Positions 1 to 12,502 of a stretch of DNA of 64,000 nucleotides are shown here, piece after piece (positions within the stretch are counted from its first letter, which is position 1; each line of letters begins with the position of its first letter). A program made the translations under genes and the position numbers. The notes under the pieces are model-generated. The model was not told the DNA's origin and did no database searches. It worked only from the letters and a program-made list of their open reading frames with translations. The DNA comes from Russula earlei. Lineage: Eukaryota; Basidiomycota; Agaricomycetes; Russulales; Russulaceae. The DNA lies in NCBI GenBank assembly GCA_025769875.1, contig JAGFNK010000010.1:186001-250000 (forward strand), written 5' to 3'.

Positions 1-234
1 CGACCGAACGCAAAGGCAAAAGCGGAGGAGATTGAGCGGCCTGCGACGCCCGAACCGAGCGCAGGCCCCATCCCGCGGGGGCGGCGGGTTGGGCACGCTT
101 CTCGGGGGTTGGTGGGGAAGACGGTGAGCTTCAACATTCGTGGAGACATGGGAAGAAAGGGGGGGGGGGGGGGAGTAAGTCTGCTTTGGCCAAAATCGCC
201 GGTCCGTGAGAACGACAAAGACCGGGCGTTGTAG
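1..234 (+). CDS. C-terminal end of an unidentified protein (partial)
   Basis: Frame 1 is open from the window edge to a TAG at 232-234 and reads as plausible coding sequence: a Glu/Pro-rich stretch followed by a basic segment (RGRRVGHASRGLVGKTVSF) and a Gly run made by a poly-G tract at about 160-174. A GTAAGT just after the poly-G could be a splice donor, so the true end may differ. I do not recognise the family. The call rests on composition and the open frame only; the start lies outside the window. Confidence 0.3.
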   Translation, partial: RPNAKAKAEEIERPATPEPSAGPIPRGRRVGHASRGLVGKTVSFNIRGDMGRKGGGGGVSLLWPKSPVRENDKDRAL

Positions 235-966
235 AAGTGGGGGGGGAGGGGGGGTTCTTTGCTCGCGCGCGTGCGCGGCGTGCGTTGCGCGCTGGATGAC
301 ATGCGCTCGAGGCCTCGTACCGTTAACCATTACCCACGCTTCGCCCGTGAAGCCACGGTGCCAATACCAATGCTGTTAGATAGATTTGCCTTGCCTGGCT
401 TCTGTAAATGAATCCGCGCCCATGCATGCACACGTCCACGCGTGACGCCGCGCGGTGTATTGACTTCTTTTCATCGTTCGGAAGACCACAAGAACGGCCC
501 ACTGATCCACAAACACAAAAAGCGAGACGAGATAAGCCGGTCGAAGCGATGAAAATGAACCGCGGCGGCGGCGTGCGAAGGCCTCGCCCCCTTTCCTTTT
601 AACCTCTCAAGGGATAAACGAGTGGTGCTTAGTCCCCTCGACCCCCCACGGTGGCCGATTGTGATGTCCCAGCGGTGCGGTGCGAGCGCCCCACTTTCCG
701 TTGTGCGACACGCTTCTTCAGCTCCGGTGGACGGTCCTTCCGGACGTTCGAGATCAATAATAGAATGGCGTTTCATTCCCCCTACGCGATTACAACATGG
801 GCTTCCGTTAATTGAAAGCCGAAATCATACATACCCCTATCAAATCCGTGAGATCCCCCCCCACCCCCCACCTCTCGATGTCGTGACCATGCTCCAGGCT
901 CCAGGCCGCAATCGTGATATGTGAACATCTCATAACACTCTCGGAAGGTGCAGGGGTGCCAACGGC
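235..966. other. Intergenic stretch
   Basis: No convincing coding signal. It holds a G-rich tract near 240-255, CT-rich segments and two short overlapping open frames that look like chance. It probably contains the 3' ends of the flanking convergent genes. Confidence 0.4.
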
Positions 967-2714
967 CTACATCCGCCGGAGCCCCCTCAGGATGGCCTCC
1001 TGGGCTTCGTCCGCCTTGAAGAGCCAGAATGGACCTGTCAAAGACGTAAGAACGCCCGCGCGGAATCGAAGCGTCTCACGCACCTGAAGGATCACCTACA
1101 GAGGCGGTGCGAGTCAGCACACCAACGAGGGCGTGTATGAGACAGATCAACCTTGGTCATGACGTGCGCCGGACCACGCTCCGACGACCCCCGCCGCACT
1201 GCACACGCCCCCGATCTGAACCCCCTCCGAACTGTGCGTGACGTGATCAGATACATTTAGAAAGATACGCAGGGGCTGCCCGATCGAACCTCCACTGGTC
1301 GTGACTGTTATATATTGAGACCTGGGTCGGCACGGCAGGGAGATAAATTAAGCTATCCCATCGTGGGCACAGCACGCGCGCACTCACAAAACTCCACCGA
1401 ATGTTTCCGTCCTCCATGACACGGATGGTGCCACGCACAGCCCGATGCAAGACCGCATCTGAATTAAAACCCCGCATTGTGCCCGCAAACGTAATTGGAG
1501 GCCGCGAGGGGTCTGGTAATTTCTCCACCACCGCTGGGTCGCTCTCTACGGAAATAAGGCGGAGGTCTAGCAGAAGGAGTCGCGATGCCTCTTGATATTC
1601 GTCGTCGAAGAAAGCTGGATCCCATCCAGAGTTCTGAATGCAGACGGGGGTTCCATAAGCTCGAGCACAGGGCGGTAAATCTCCTCGACTGACATTAAAT
1701 CCTTCAAGCAGAGTTAGATCTTCCTTTTCACCGGTCATGCACTCGGATGGGAAGCGCTTACTGATCAAATCTCTTTTCGTTGCGTGCGACCGTTTGTTCT
1801 TCTTCATGCGGAAACAGAGAGACGTGCATTGAGACGTACCGGTAATCACAAAAGCAAACGATCCGCATCCACTGCCCCTCGACTCCTGCCCAATCGAGAG
1901 GAGATCGCTTGAGAGTTCCAGGGGCAGAATACGGACGGCAGGCCTCCAAGCCTTGAACTATCGCGTGGGGCTTGAACTCCTTGGGCCAGTGAACGCCAAA
2001 ATCCCTCAGGTTCATCGCGATGACGGTGACGATGGCGTTTACGTGCGCCCAGTTCACGCGATCGCCGTCGCGAGTGAACGGGCCCCAGTGGGCTTCACTG
2101 ACGTAATTGCGAAGGTCGTAGACGTGCGCCCTGCTCAGCCGGCGGAGGGCCCTGAGCTTCTCGTGAGCTTCGGCGCCCACGCCGTGATCGAGCGAGAGGG
2201 CGAGGTGCGCGCGAAGCCTTTCGATGTCCGAAGCGAGGCGTCTCGGGAACGGAGACAAGGGGGGCTGTTCCAGCCGGAGGAACCCCTCGATCCAGGGCGA
2301 CTCGTCGAGCGTCAGGACGCTCGTCACCCACGACAGATTGTGCGAGGGCTCGCGCGTGCGCGGCGCGGCCTCGCGGATGCATTCGAACAGCACGTCCAGG
2401 AACTCGTGGCGGTCCCCGTCGCGTCGCGCGATCGTTTCCGCGCGCACGCGGCGCTGGAGCTTGGTGCGCCAGTCTACCTCCGAGAGGGGAGGGGAGCGCG
2501 AGCGACCGGACGTGGAGGACTCGGAGGGGGGGCGCGACAGGCGAGGGTCGTCGAACGGGAAATCCAGGAAGAGGGTGCGCCAGAGATACAGGTCGGGCGA
2601 TCGATAGACGAGGGCGTACGCGCCGCGACAGGTTTGGGCGTACGCGGCGACGACTCGGGGATGACAGAAGACGAGGGTGTGCTCCGCTAGCTCTTGAGGC
2701 AGGCGGGGTATCAT
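967..2714 (-). CDS. F-box domain protein
   Basis: A likely substrate-receptor subunit of an SCF ubiquitin ligase. The N-terminus carries an F-box-like segment (IPRLPQELAEHTLVF, then CRGAYALVYRSPDLYLWRTLF), followed by a Ser/Arg-rich linker and a long body typical of the large mushroom F-box family. Exon joins towards the left give a C-terminal domain containing FAGTMRG, GTIRVMEDGNIRWSFVS, then HDQWSSEGVQIGGV and SAAGVVGAWSGARHDQ. The last exon ends GPFWLFKADEAQEAILRGLRRM before a TAG at 967-969. These C-terminal motifs are those of mushroom F-box proteins, which places the end well left of the longest frame. The start is taken at the methionine opening the F-box; another in-frame ATG lies at 2762. 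It is divergent from the oxidase gene at 3013. Confidence 0.75.
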
Positions 2715-3012
2715 CGTCGTCTCGGAGTGTGGCACCTCCTGGCTGGAGCAGCAGCAGTTCAAATTTCAGCTTCACGCTTCCAGAGTGATGGGTAGTGTGC
2801 CCCTCCTCCCTTCCCCTCCCCGACCCCGATCTCCCATCCCCGAGCTCACCGGTTAAACCGGGCCGATATCTGCTCATGGGCATGGGAAAGTTTCTCAGGA
2901 GTCGCGTGTCGTGTCGTGTCGTGTCGTCGTGTCGCGTGTCTCCCAGTCCTCGCAGGTGACAGTGACTGACATCGACATCGATTGGTTGGCTCGTTCCGCC
3001 CGCCCCAAAGAC

Positions 3013-4982
3013 ATGCGCAACTTAATCTTCTTGGCCCTGCTTTCCGCGTCTCTCTCTTGTGCATTACAATTTCCGTTCGATGTCAACTATCTCTGGTGGA
3101 ATAGACTCCAGCCTTTGCCTTCCCCCGCAACCGCAGAACCGCGATCGCCACGCATAGCCATCATCGGTGCGGGAGCGGGCGGTTCCTCTGCAGCGTTCTG
3201 GATTTCCAAGGCGAAAGAGAGATACGGCCTTGATGTTGCGATTGACGTCTATGAGAGCAACGACTACATCGGAGGCCGTAAGCTGCTTGATTCGTTCGAG
3301 TACCCCTCTGCGCTGGACTGATTCCTTTGAAGGAAGCACAACGGTTTACCCGTATAACGACACCGCATACGAGCCCTTAGAACTCGGCGCGTTCATCTTC
3401 GTAGAGGCCAACAAGAACCTGCAACGGGCGGTCAACGAATTTAATTTGTCACTATCTAGGTTCGATGAGGAAATCGACGATATAGCTATTTGGGACGGGG
3501 AAAATGTCTTGTATACGGTACTGTTTCTCGTGTTGTGCTCCTAAGCCTTTTGACACATTCCCGCAAGTTAAGCGCAACGAAGTCCTGGGGCTCTCGGATA
3601 CTCTCCTGGCTACACAGCGTCAAGTTTCTGTTGCGGTACGGCTATTCTTCGCTGAGAACTCAAGGGCTGTGAGTCAATCAAATTTCCACATTTGTGAGCG
3701 TCCTCATTGGTGGCACAGTGTCAAGGCCATGACAGCCAAGATTGTCACTCTTTACGAGCCAGAGGCGCCAACTTGGTCCTCCATTGAGGAACTCAATGCG
3801 TCTTTTAACTGGACCGAACTCGTTTCCCAGACTGGTGCAGAATACTTCCAAAGCCATGGCGTCTCGCAGACGTTCGCGGAGGAAGCCATCGAAGCCGGGA
3901 CGCGCGTCAACTATGCTCAGGTTGGCGTCTTGCCTGTTTGTCGTGGTTCCTTCAACCTGAGGTCTGTTACGACAGAGCATCGACAGCATACATGGGCTGG
4001 GTGCCACCGTCTCTCTTGCAACATCAGGTGGCGTCAGAGTCAGGGGAGGGAACCAGCAAGTATTCGAGCAATTTGTGAAACGGTCTGGCGCTCAAGTCTT
4101 CCTCAAGACTAAGGTGAGTGACTCTCATGCGTTTCACTGGGGACAGCGTGCGTCTTAACATTGCGCCAGGTTGTTGGCATAGAGCGACAGTCAGCTAACG
4201 GTTGGATTATCGTTACTAAGGATGAACGCCGCGATTACAGCGCTGTGGTCATTGCTGCACCTTACCACACTTCTCACATCTCCCTCCCGGCTGACCTCTC
4301 CTCCTTAATTCCGCCTCAACCTTACGCCCATGTACACATCACCCTTCTCACAACTACTGCATCGACGCCGAACCCTGTCTATTTTGGCCATAAGCCAGGA
4401 TCCAAGGTAGCTACGAACGTCCTCGCGACATTTGGCGGTGTCCGTCACGGCGGAAGTCCCTCAGAGTTCAATTTCATTTCGTATCAAGGCCGCACGAAGT
4501 TTGCCAAAAATGAAACGCACGACGAGCAAGAGACCGACGAATGGATAGTAAAAATTTCCTCCCCGGAGCGTATCTCAGATGAGTGGCTTGCAACTCAGTT
4601 CCAAAATCAAGTCGGTTGGGTTCTTCGGAAAGAGGTATGTCCATGCGCCTTTTCTCCGGTTGGAGCTCCCTGACTCGGAACCCTCGAGTGGGACGCGTTT
4701 CCTGTGCTGTCACCGATGACGAGGTTCCCACCCATCAAGCTCGATGATGGCCTCTTCTACATAAATGCATTCGAGCCGTAAGTGCAGGAATGGCTACGTT
4801 CCTTCCTCGTTACTCGTACCGACGCGCGCCGTCCCAGGTTTATCTCTTGCATGGAAACAGAGACGCTCGCTTCGCGCAATGTTGTAGATTTGCTTCTGCG
4901 AGAGAAGTTCAACGCGAGCGTCTGCGCGGTAGAGGGGGAACGACGGCGACCTGGAGGGTTTGTGTACGGGTGGGACTGCTGA
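3013..4982 (+). CDS. Prenylcysteine oxidase/lyase-like flavoprotein
   Basis: A FAD-dependent thioether oxidase of the prenylcysteine lyase family, which releases cysteine and a prenyl aldehyde from degraded prenylated proteins. The start gives a signal peptide (MRNLIFLALLSASLSCALQF), consistent with a secretory or vacuolar/lysosomal place. A Rossmann dinucleotide motif (IAIIGAGAGGSSAAFW) follows at about residues 48-63, then IDVYESNDYIGGR; the Arg is completed across the first intron into STTVYPYND. Later exons carry ELGAFIFVEANKNL, WHSVKAMTAKIV, TRVNYAQ, VVIAAPYHTSHISLP, and a C-terminal EWDAFPVLSPMTRFPPIKL before the last exon ending FVYGWDC. Several introns of about 50 nt separate the exons. 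I saw no frame break, though not every junction was resolved. Confidence 0.8.
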
Positions 4983-5166
4983 GTTGTTATCTTATCAAAT
5001 TTGATCTTTTGATGCCACGTGGCTTTAAAATGGACTGATTTTCGAGGGAGCCAATCAATGTCGAGTTGTGTATGTATGCTACCGCCGCCAAATCCATTTC
5101 CCTCCCAATTTCTTGTCATTACCGAGCACACCTGGCCATCGGGTAGTCTCTCTCTCTACTACCACC

Positions 5167-6996
5167 ATGATCGTTATGCTCAAGGCCCTTTCCGCCTCCG
5201 TTCCGATGCCTTCCTCAACCTCTTTGGCTCATCTTTCAAACATCCAACTGCCCGCCTCGAAGGCTGCCATATGGACCTATACGACCATAGCCATCCTTTT
5301 TGCCCTCCTGGCTCTTGAGCAGTCCGTGTACCGATACAAGAAGAAAAATCTTCCCGGCGACACCTGGACCATCCCCGTCATTGGTAAATTTGCCGACTCG
5401 ATGAAGCCCACTATGGAGGGGTACATGAAGCAATGGAACTCTGGAGCTCTCAGCGCGCTCAGCGTCTTTAATATGTTGGCCTGTTTTTACTCGCCCTCTC
5501 GGCTTGGAAACTGACCTTCAACAGATTTATTGTCATGGCGTCTAGTACAGAATATTCTCGCAAAATACTTAATTCGCCTTCGCACGCAGAACCATGTCTG
5601 GTGCACTCAGCAAAACAGGTTCTACTTCCAGACAATTGGTAAAAGATTTCTATCTTGGCCACACCATAAGACATTTTTATCTTATTCTCCTTGCAGGGTA
5701 TTTTTGACAGGCAAGGAGCATGTAGCTTACCGTCGTGGTCTCAATAATCTCTTCACTCACAAGGCACTCGGGTAATTGTCCAAAATATGTGTCCCACTCA
5801 GATCCCTTCCGTTTACGTTGCCCTCTCGACGTAGAATGTACTTCAATATCATGGACTCCGTCACCCGCAAGTACATTAATAGGTGGCTCGCAGATGCTGC
5901 CGCCGATTCTACAGAGAAACCTATCATGATGACCGTGCGCGACCTGAACATGGAGACGTCGCTCCGCGTTTTTTGTGGCAGTCATCTACCCGAACATGCT
6001 GCGCGCGAAATAAATGACAAGTATTGGGCAATCACCGTCGCGCTAGAACTCGTCAACTTTCCTCTTGCAATTCCCGGTACCAAAGTCTATCGTGCAATCC
6101 AAGCCCGTAAGGTCGCCCTTGCCTGGCTCGAGCTTGCTGCCAAAAGGAGCAAGGAGGCAATGTCACAGGGCAAGGAACCTCAGTGCATGCTCGACGAGTG
6201 GGTCACTCTTCTCAACGATCCCGCTTATAAGGGCAGTCGCAAGGAGTTCAGTGATCGTGAGATGGCCATGGTCGTGTTTTCCTTCCTATTCGCTAGTCAA
6301 GATGCCATGAGCAGTGGCCTGATCTATGGATTCCAGCACCTTGCTGACCACCCAGATATTCTCGCTAAAATTCGTGAAGAGCAGAGCCGTGTTCGCCCAG
6401 GTCAACATGACAGGCCTATGACCCTCGAGGATCTTGATCAGATGCCATACCTGAAAGCCGTAGTCAAAGAGAGTCTTCGCGTTAAGCCACCTGTCACGAT
6501 GGTAAGTCATTCATTCTATTCCATGCACTGAGTATATCTTGATCTTGTGCATAGGTACCCTATCTAGCTACCAAGGCGTTCCCTATCTCGGATACGTATA
6601 CGGTTCCCTCTGGTAGCATGGTTATCCCATCCTTCTACAACTCGTTGCATGACCCCAAGGTTTTCCCTGAACCTGATGCCTTACTCCCTGAACGTTGGCT
6701 TGATCCCGAAAGCCCTGCAAACAAGAACCCGCAAAACTACCTCGTCTTCGGCAGTGGTCCTCACAAATGCATCGGGATAGAGTATGCGACGATGAATATT
6801 GCCCTTGTACTCGCCTTGGCAAGTGAATTGACCGAGTGGGAGCATGTGCGAACCCCGAGGAGTGACAAGGTTCGGTGAGTATCGTGTCAACCGCTTTTCG
6901 TCCTGACTGCCCTCTGACTTGTCGTGTAGGATTATTGCGACCATCTTCCCGCAGGACGGCTGCTTACTCAAGTTCACCCCTCGGAGACATGCTTGA
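5167..6996 (+). CDS. ERG5: Sterol C-22 desaturase, cytochrome P450 CYP61
   Basis: An ER cytochrome P450 that introduces the C22-C23 double bond late in ergosterol synthesis. The N-terminal transmembrane segment (AIWTYTTIAILFALLALEQ) is followed by the CYP61 signature LPGDTWTIPVIGKFADSM and PTMEGYMKQWNSGALS. Downstream are FLTGKEHVAYRRGLNNLF, the I-helix region FSFLFASQDAMSSGL, the ExxR helix (LKAVVKESLRVKPPV) and the heme-binding loop FGSGPHKCIGIEYA with the cysteine ligand. About six short introns join cleanly; for example LFTHKALG joins MYFNIMDSVTRKY. The last exon ends LLKFTPRRHA. Length and motif order match CYP61 rather than CYP51. The start ATG is the one directly upstream of the membrane anchor. 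Confidence 0.92.
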
Positions 6997-7133
6997 CCTG
7001 ACGAGAGTTTGATATGGACGGAGACTGCTGTGACGCTACGCTAGAACATAGATGTTACAAATCAGATTCTTTCATAATAATACCATTAGCACTATTGTCG
7101 CTTGTACGCGACCACGAAAGTCGGACGAGCAAG

Positions 7134-9546
7134 ATGCAGCTTCCCCGTCGAGTACCTTGGACAACACTCGCCGAGCTTGATCAGCTTTGCTCCTGGGTCT
7201 ACCGTGATGATGACCGTGACAGCTCTAGAGACCGGGCCATTGAAAGGGTGCGTCCTCCGAGTCGTTCAGCGAACAGCTTTGCCTTGACACGAAAGAAAAG
7301 CTCTCCGCATGGAGATTCATGACGCCTCTGCCCCACGCCCTCGAGTCTCTTCTCTCCATCTTGGTGGCCATCCGACAAGACGACGGCAACGCCAGGGCTG
7401 ACGCCGCCCCGACGTCCTCGTTGTCTCTGCGGCAGAGCTACGCCACCGCTCTCATTCGCCTCGTCAACGGACTCGTCGATCCCCTCCAAGCCGGGACGTA
7501 CGCGCGCTCCATACTCTCCATCGCGTCTCAGATAGGTCTCCCAGCTTGGCTCGTCGAGCTTCGTCACGCCGCGACGCACGAGGATCTACCGAGCCTCGAA
7601 CTCTTGCGTGAAGGGGCCAAAGAGGTGAGCGCCTCCCCCCCCCCCCCGCCTACGAAAAAAAAAAAAAAAGAGACGACAAATGTTTCCCCCCCCTCACGCT
7701 CACCGTCTCTCTTATCCAGTCTCTCACTTGGCTCCTGCACAACTACTTCGTCCCGACGCTCAGCCCGTCCGTCGCGCCAGAACAGCAAGCGTCGTCCGCC
7801 GCCAAGCCCGCGATCGTCGTGCGCCCCGTGGATCCGCTGCTGACGCGGTACAAAAGCCTGCTCAAGACGGTCTCGCGCGACACGTCGCTGCGCGCGCGCC
7901 ACGCGGCGGACATCTCGGGCGTGCTGCGAGAGGTCGAGCGCTGGCTCGCCGAGGCACGCGTCGCGGCGGCGGCCGCCGCCGCGCACGCGATCGAGCCTGC
8001 TTCGTGGCTGACTTATCACGGTGGGCGGCGCGCGGGAGAGGAGCCCCCCCACATCGCCGCCGTCCTCTGCTCTTGCAGCCGCTGCGATCGGCGATGGAGA
8101 TGATCGGGCCGGGGACGATGAGGAGGAGGAGCTGGAGCCGAGGGAGGCTTGGGCCCTCGAGAGGTTCTGCGACGCATTGCTCGCGAAGGGGGCCTTGGTC
8201 CCCGTCTCTCGCAAGTCAGTCGGCCTATCTCTATCTCCCCCTCTCTCCCCCGCCCCCCGCCCAACCGCCCAACCGCGGGCGAGGGAGATCTATTCGGGAC
8301 TTCTGAACTGACACACGCGCCCGTTTCCTTTTCCATTCCCCTTCTTTGTGTGTGTTCCTAGAAAACGCGTCGCGTCAAAGGGACGCCCGCACCATCCGCC
8401 GTCTTCCCTGCTGGCGATCTGGATCCCCTTGCTCGAAAGCGTCGCCGCGAACCACGCACACTTTCCCACGGTTCTCACGTCTCACATCATCATGCGCCTG
8501 CTTTCCGCCGACGCCGACGCCGACGCCGCCGACGAAGATGACGATCACGACGCCCACGGCGCCCACGACGCGCCGACATTGACAGGGACGGCGGTGTTGG
8601 CGGCGGCGGAGAGGGCCTCCCACGACGTCTGCCTCGCGGCGTGGGCGGCGTGGCTCGTCGAATGGCGTCGCGGCAACGCACACGACGACGATTCAGAGGC
8701 AGACGTCGCCGCGCGCAGGCAAGACGCGTTCTTCCAGCTCGTGCAGGCTCTGGCGGCGGTCCCCGCCCGCGCGACGGCAAGGACCTCGTCCAACTCGTCC
8801 GGCAGGTCTAGTCACCCAGGGTGCGTCCGCCACTCCACAACCTCTAGCGACCGGACAGAAAAAAAAAAATATAACAGACGACGGTACCTGGAACATTGCC
8901 ACCACAACGAACGCCACGACACTCTTGACGACGACGATCGCGATCGCAATTATTACGAAAAAAAAAACGACAACGAAAAAAATAAAAAATAAACGACGAC
9001 CCCCTGTGTCGATCTTGACAACTGCTGTCGCCCTTTCGAACGAACGCGAACAGGGCTCGGGCGCTACTCGCGGCGCTCTGTGCTTCAGACGGGCGACTCG
9101 CCGACATTTCAGCCGCCATCTTGAGCGCGGGCGCGGGCGCGGGTGCGGGCTCAACCGAGGTACGTCGTTGCAACCCCAATCTCATCCCCCCTCTTTCCTT
9201 TCCTAGGGAAAAAGCTCACGCGTCGCTTTCTTTTTTTTCTTCTTGGGTTGGGTTCTCCCTGCGGGGGTGGTGTGTGTGTGTGTGTGTGTGTGTGTGAAAA
9301 AGGACGACTGGAGCGAGGCGGACCTCGATGTGATGGAGGCGCGAGGTTAAGGCCGCGCTCTCCCTGTCTCGGCAGGCGCCTGTATCCACCACGAGCGGCG
9401 GTGTTCAGCCCGTCGCCCCCGCGCTTGACGAACGAAGGGGTTCCAGAGGCGAAGAAAAGAACCTACCGGGCGGGTGGCGTCTGCTCTCGGAGTTAGACGG
9501 TTGGCGTCCATGTCCAATTGGCGTTTATGTGGGAGGGGGTGAATAG
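7134..9546 (+). CDS. LAS1: Las1-like pre-rRNA processing nuclease
   Basis: Las1 is the endoribonuclease that, with Grc3, cleaves ITS2 during 60S ribosome maturation in the nucleus. Exon 1 (7134-7247) reads RRVPWTTLAELDQLCSWVY and joins after a 53-nt intron to LSAWRFMTPLPHALESLLS. The next block holds QSYATALIRLVNGLVDPLQ, the HEPN signature LVELRHAATHEDLPSLELLR (Arg and His of the RxxxxH-type nuclease motif) and, after an intron at 7625, SLTWLLHNYFVPTLSP. Acidic and Ala-rich exons follow, with poly-A, poly-C and (GT)n tracts in the introns. The last exon gives the typical Las1 tail GWRLLSELDGWRPCPIGVYV and a TAG at 9544-9546. The C-terminal half is diverged and its splicing less certain. Confidence 0.8.
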
Positions 9547-9942
9547 CCAAATATCCGTTTGTGTTGGGCGGGCTGACCTGGTCCCCCCGCCCCCTTCTTG
9601 TCCCTATCACCCTGATTGCCCCACGCCTGGACAAGTCGATCGGATTGTCGTACCTGTTCGACTGTACTGGTTGCGTAAAGATGTATTTATTGACCCCCAA
9701 ATAAAAAAAAGTGTCACCGAACAGACTTCAGAGCATTCTAGCGGTCCCAATATGAAAATTCACAAGATGAAAGCAAGTGACCCTGGTCCAGAATATACAC
9801 AGATACACGGATTGTGAAGTACATGGTAGCAGATGTATAAGTAACTTACTTTGCGTCCAGAGAAATATAAACGGAGTGGGTGGATTAACCAGAACGGTAA
9901 AACCAGAGTTTTAGCATATATAAATTGCCGCCATCTCATTCG
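9547..9942. other. Convergent 3' intergenic region
   Basis: Lies between two convergent genes (LAS1 and the membrane protein). An AATAAAA at about 9700 could be a poly(A) signal. No gene seen. Confidence 0.4.
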
Positions 9943-12071
9943 TCATGTAGGAGGACGCGGCCCTCGGGCTTTCCGAGGTACTGAAGCCGGCTGTCTCCTT
10001 CTATTTGTATTTGTATCGCGCGATCCGTCGCTCTCTGTGTTGCCGCTGCCGCTGCCGCCATCAGGATATCGCGGCGGAAGCTCGACGACCTCCGCACCCT
10101 CCTCAGTATAAACTGTAACCGGAGCGCGTCCACCGTCGTGGTGCACAACGTAGACGTTCGTTCTCCTTGCTCCCGAAGCGTTGGACGGGTCCGCCGGATC
10201 ATTACTCGAGGCAGAAGTAGCATCTGGCGGTGACGCGCCAGCACTGCGCGCAGCGTGCCCGGGAAGGAGAGGGAAACTTGGATCGCTCGACGACGACGGC
10301 ATCGCAAACGGCTCCACGATGTACTCCAGCCCGGTGCCACCGGTAATGCTGGTGGGATTAGACGTGGGCGATATCTGAGCACTTTGAGGAGCTTGGCCTG
10401 AGCTGTGGCTGTCGCGGATGAAAGGTTGCCCGGATTCGCGTTGACGAGAACGGCGCGACCGCCTGAATAGGAATACTCCGGCTGCGCCCGCCAGCAAACC
10501 GACGACGACGCCGCCTACGGCGGCACCTATCGTCACAGGTAGTTTCGTCGAGCTACCACTTGAACCACTACGCCGCATGAGCGACAACGACAGTCATACG
10601 AATACGAAGCAAACCTATGGTTTATGTCGAGGCACGAGGTATCAGCGTTGTCACCACTGTGCAACGGCCCCTTGCGCCCAACCATTGCCCGCCGAATCTG
10701 TGACAGAGATGAAAAAAGAGAAACCGTGGGTCTAGTCATCGAGGTTGAGACGCGATCCGAGCCAGGGTAAAGACTGTCACACACCATCACAACGGTCCAG
10801 TTTATAGGGCCGCTGCTTTTCGTGAGGTTCAATGGCGGATGCAGTGAGGGCGCTACCTGCATGTCCAGAGTCACGAATGCGAGAAGTGAGTCAACAGGAG
10901 GCCCGCACCATCAACGTGTAGGGTCCTGTGCCATTCTGTGCCTCGACTTGGATATCTGTACACTGCGGCCAGCCGCACGAGAGGCTTGTTCATCACGGGG
11001 GAGCAAGATGTTTACAGCTGACACACCTGTGGGACCCATCCATACTCTGAGAAAGCACCGTTTATGACGGCCGCGTTGACATTTAGCGCAGAGGTTGGGT
11101 AGGTCACGTTACTGCATGTCGGCGCGGTGGTGGTGGTATTGGGAATGACAGTGTAGATGTCTTGGCAGCCACCCGATACCCCTCTTGAGTCCCACTGGAT
11201 ACGCAGTGAGCGAGATAAGCTGCGACGACGAGGACACGTAGAAGGGGGGACCGCGTACCATGCATATTTGATACTAGGCAGAATGGGAGCACAATCAACG
11301 GTGCCGAGTCATCAAGAGCTACTGCGGATGGCATACCTGGGTTCCAGGGATCCATGGAACGGCAAAATCCTGGGAGAGCAACACAAAAGCTTGTAAGCGC
11401 AGCGTTTCGGTGGCATCGCGAAAGATCCCTACAAAACTGGTTCCGCCACCCGCTGGGACCGTGATGGGGACGATGAAGGTCCTGTTTGAAGGGGGAAGGG
11501 GGGAAGGTGGGGGAAGAGCGGTCAAAGGATGAACAGGATCCCGTTACGCTCGGAGGACGCACGAGGTGAATATCTGGAGGAAATAGGGAGATGTAGGGTT
11601 TGGCCTGAGGACGCCGTCAATGGGAAAGCGTTCGACGCTTGATCGCAATGATAGAAGGGGGAAGAACTGCCCACCCTACGGCCGTGGACCCACGCTGCCA
11701 AGTGATGTGTAACGTTTCGCATTGCTCTGAAAACAAGAGCTCGCCTATCAGCCCAAACGTCCCGCCCGAACCTCCCCCCTCTAGCGAAAAAAAAAAATGC
11801 ACCGAAAAAAAAAAAAAGAAAGAAAAAAAGAATCGAAAGCTACGTACGGGTGACGGGTATTGGAACGGTGGTCCCCGGAGGGTTCCAATCAAAGAAAAAT
11901 CCCTGCGATAGGCGGCGCGCATCATTGAGCGAAGGCTGCCGAAACAGAGCGAAGCGATAGGGGCGACGTTACCTGAGGGAGGAAGTCCTGCGAGGGGGTC
12001 GCAGCGACTTGGTGGAGCCGAGACGCGAGGAAGAATAGGACGGACAGGACGGTTGCTATCGTGCCGGGCAT
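9943..12071 (-). CDS. Secreted/single-pass membrane protein with long cytoplasmic tail
   Basis: Start ATG at 12071 opens a signal peptide (PGTIATVLSVLFFLASRLHQ, ending VAAT). The extracellular part is spread over several small exons, with pieces such as FFFDWNPPGTTVPIPVT, SEQCETLHITWQRGS, FIVPITVPAGGGTSFVGIF and SSGPINWTVVMV, that is, two beta-rich repeats of the kind seen in mushroom membrane proteins. A transmembrane helix (GAAVGGVVVGLLAGAAGVFLF) is followed by a basic stop-transfer (RRSRRSRQRE) and a Ser/Pro-rich cytoplasmic tail ending ARGPRPPT. The topology resembles the Mid2/SKG6-type membrane proteins abundant in Agaricomycetes. No enzyme domain is visible and the function is unknown. 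Exact exon limits in the ectodomain are uncertain. Confidence 0.65.
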
Positions 12072-12502
12072 GGCAGTCCCCTCTGCTGATGTGGGTGTGA
12101 GGGAGAAAGAGAATGGGTGCCCGCAGAGAAGGGGAGGGGAGGTTGGGGCTGGTGACAACCGGAAAGGAAAGAGAGGAAGAGCGGAATCAACGATCAAGCT
12201 GAATTCAAGGCCACTTTCAAGATTGAATTGTCAAGGCACGCATCTGCTGGCTCAACAAAACAGAAAGTGAGCGTTATATAACAATTGTGTGTAACGTGGT
12301 GTCGTGCGTGGGTAACATTGATTGATTCACCGACATCGATGCCCTGTTCCACCTCTCACCCCAGAGCCACTGCACCGCCGTGGTGATCCCCGCTCTGATG
12401 ACCGATAGCCCATTGCGTTATTATCCTCAGTCCCCCGGGGTCACGAGTGCGCCTGATAACTAGGTCATATTCGACATGTGCGCTGGACCGAGGAAGGGAA
12501 GC
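12072..12502. other. Intergenic region with TATA-like site
   Basis: Upstream of the membrane-protein gene (-) and downstream of the exonuclease (-). It contains GCGTTATATAACAATTG at about 12271, a possible core promoter. No coding signal. Confidence 0.35.

Noticed and set aside
1953..2690. 245-codon plus-strand frame
   Set aside because: Antisense shadow of the F-box gene in GC-rich DNA; no family motif.
7564..8214. 216-codon minus-strand frame
   Set aside because: Antisense shadow of LAS1 exons with low-complexity Arg/Gly composition.
9271..9296. (GT)n run
   Set aside because: A simple microsatellite in a LAS1 intron; not a feature of interest by itself.
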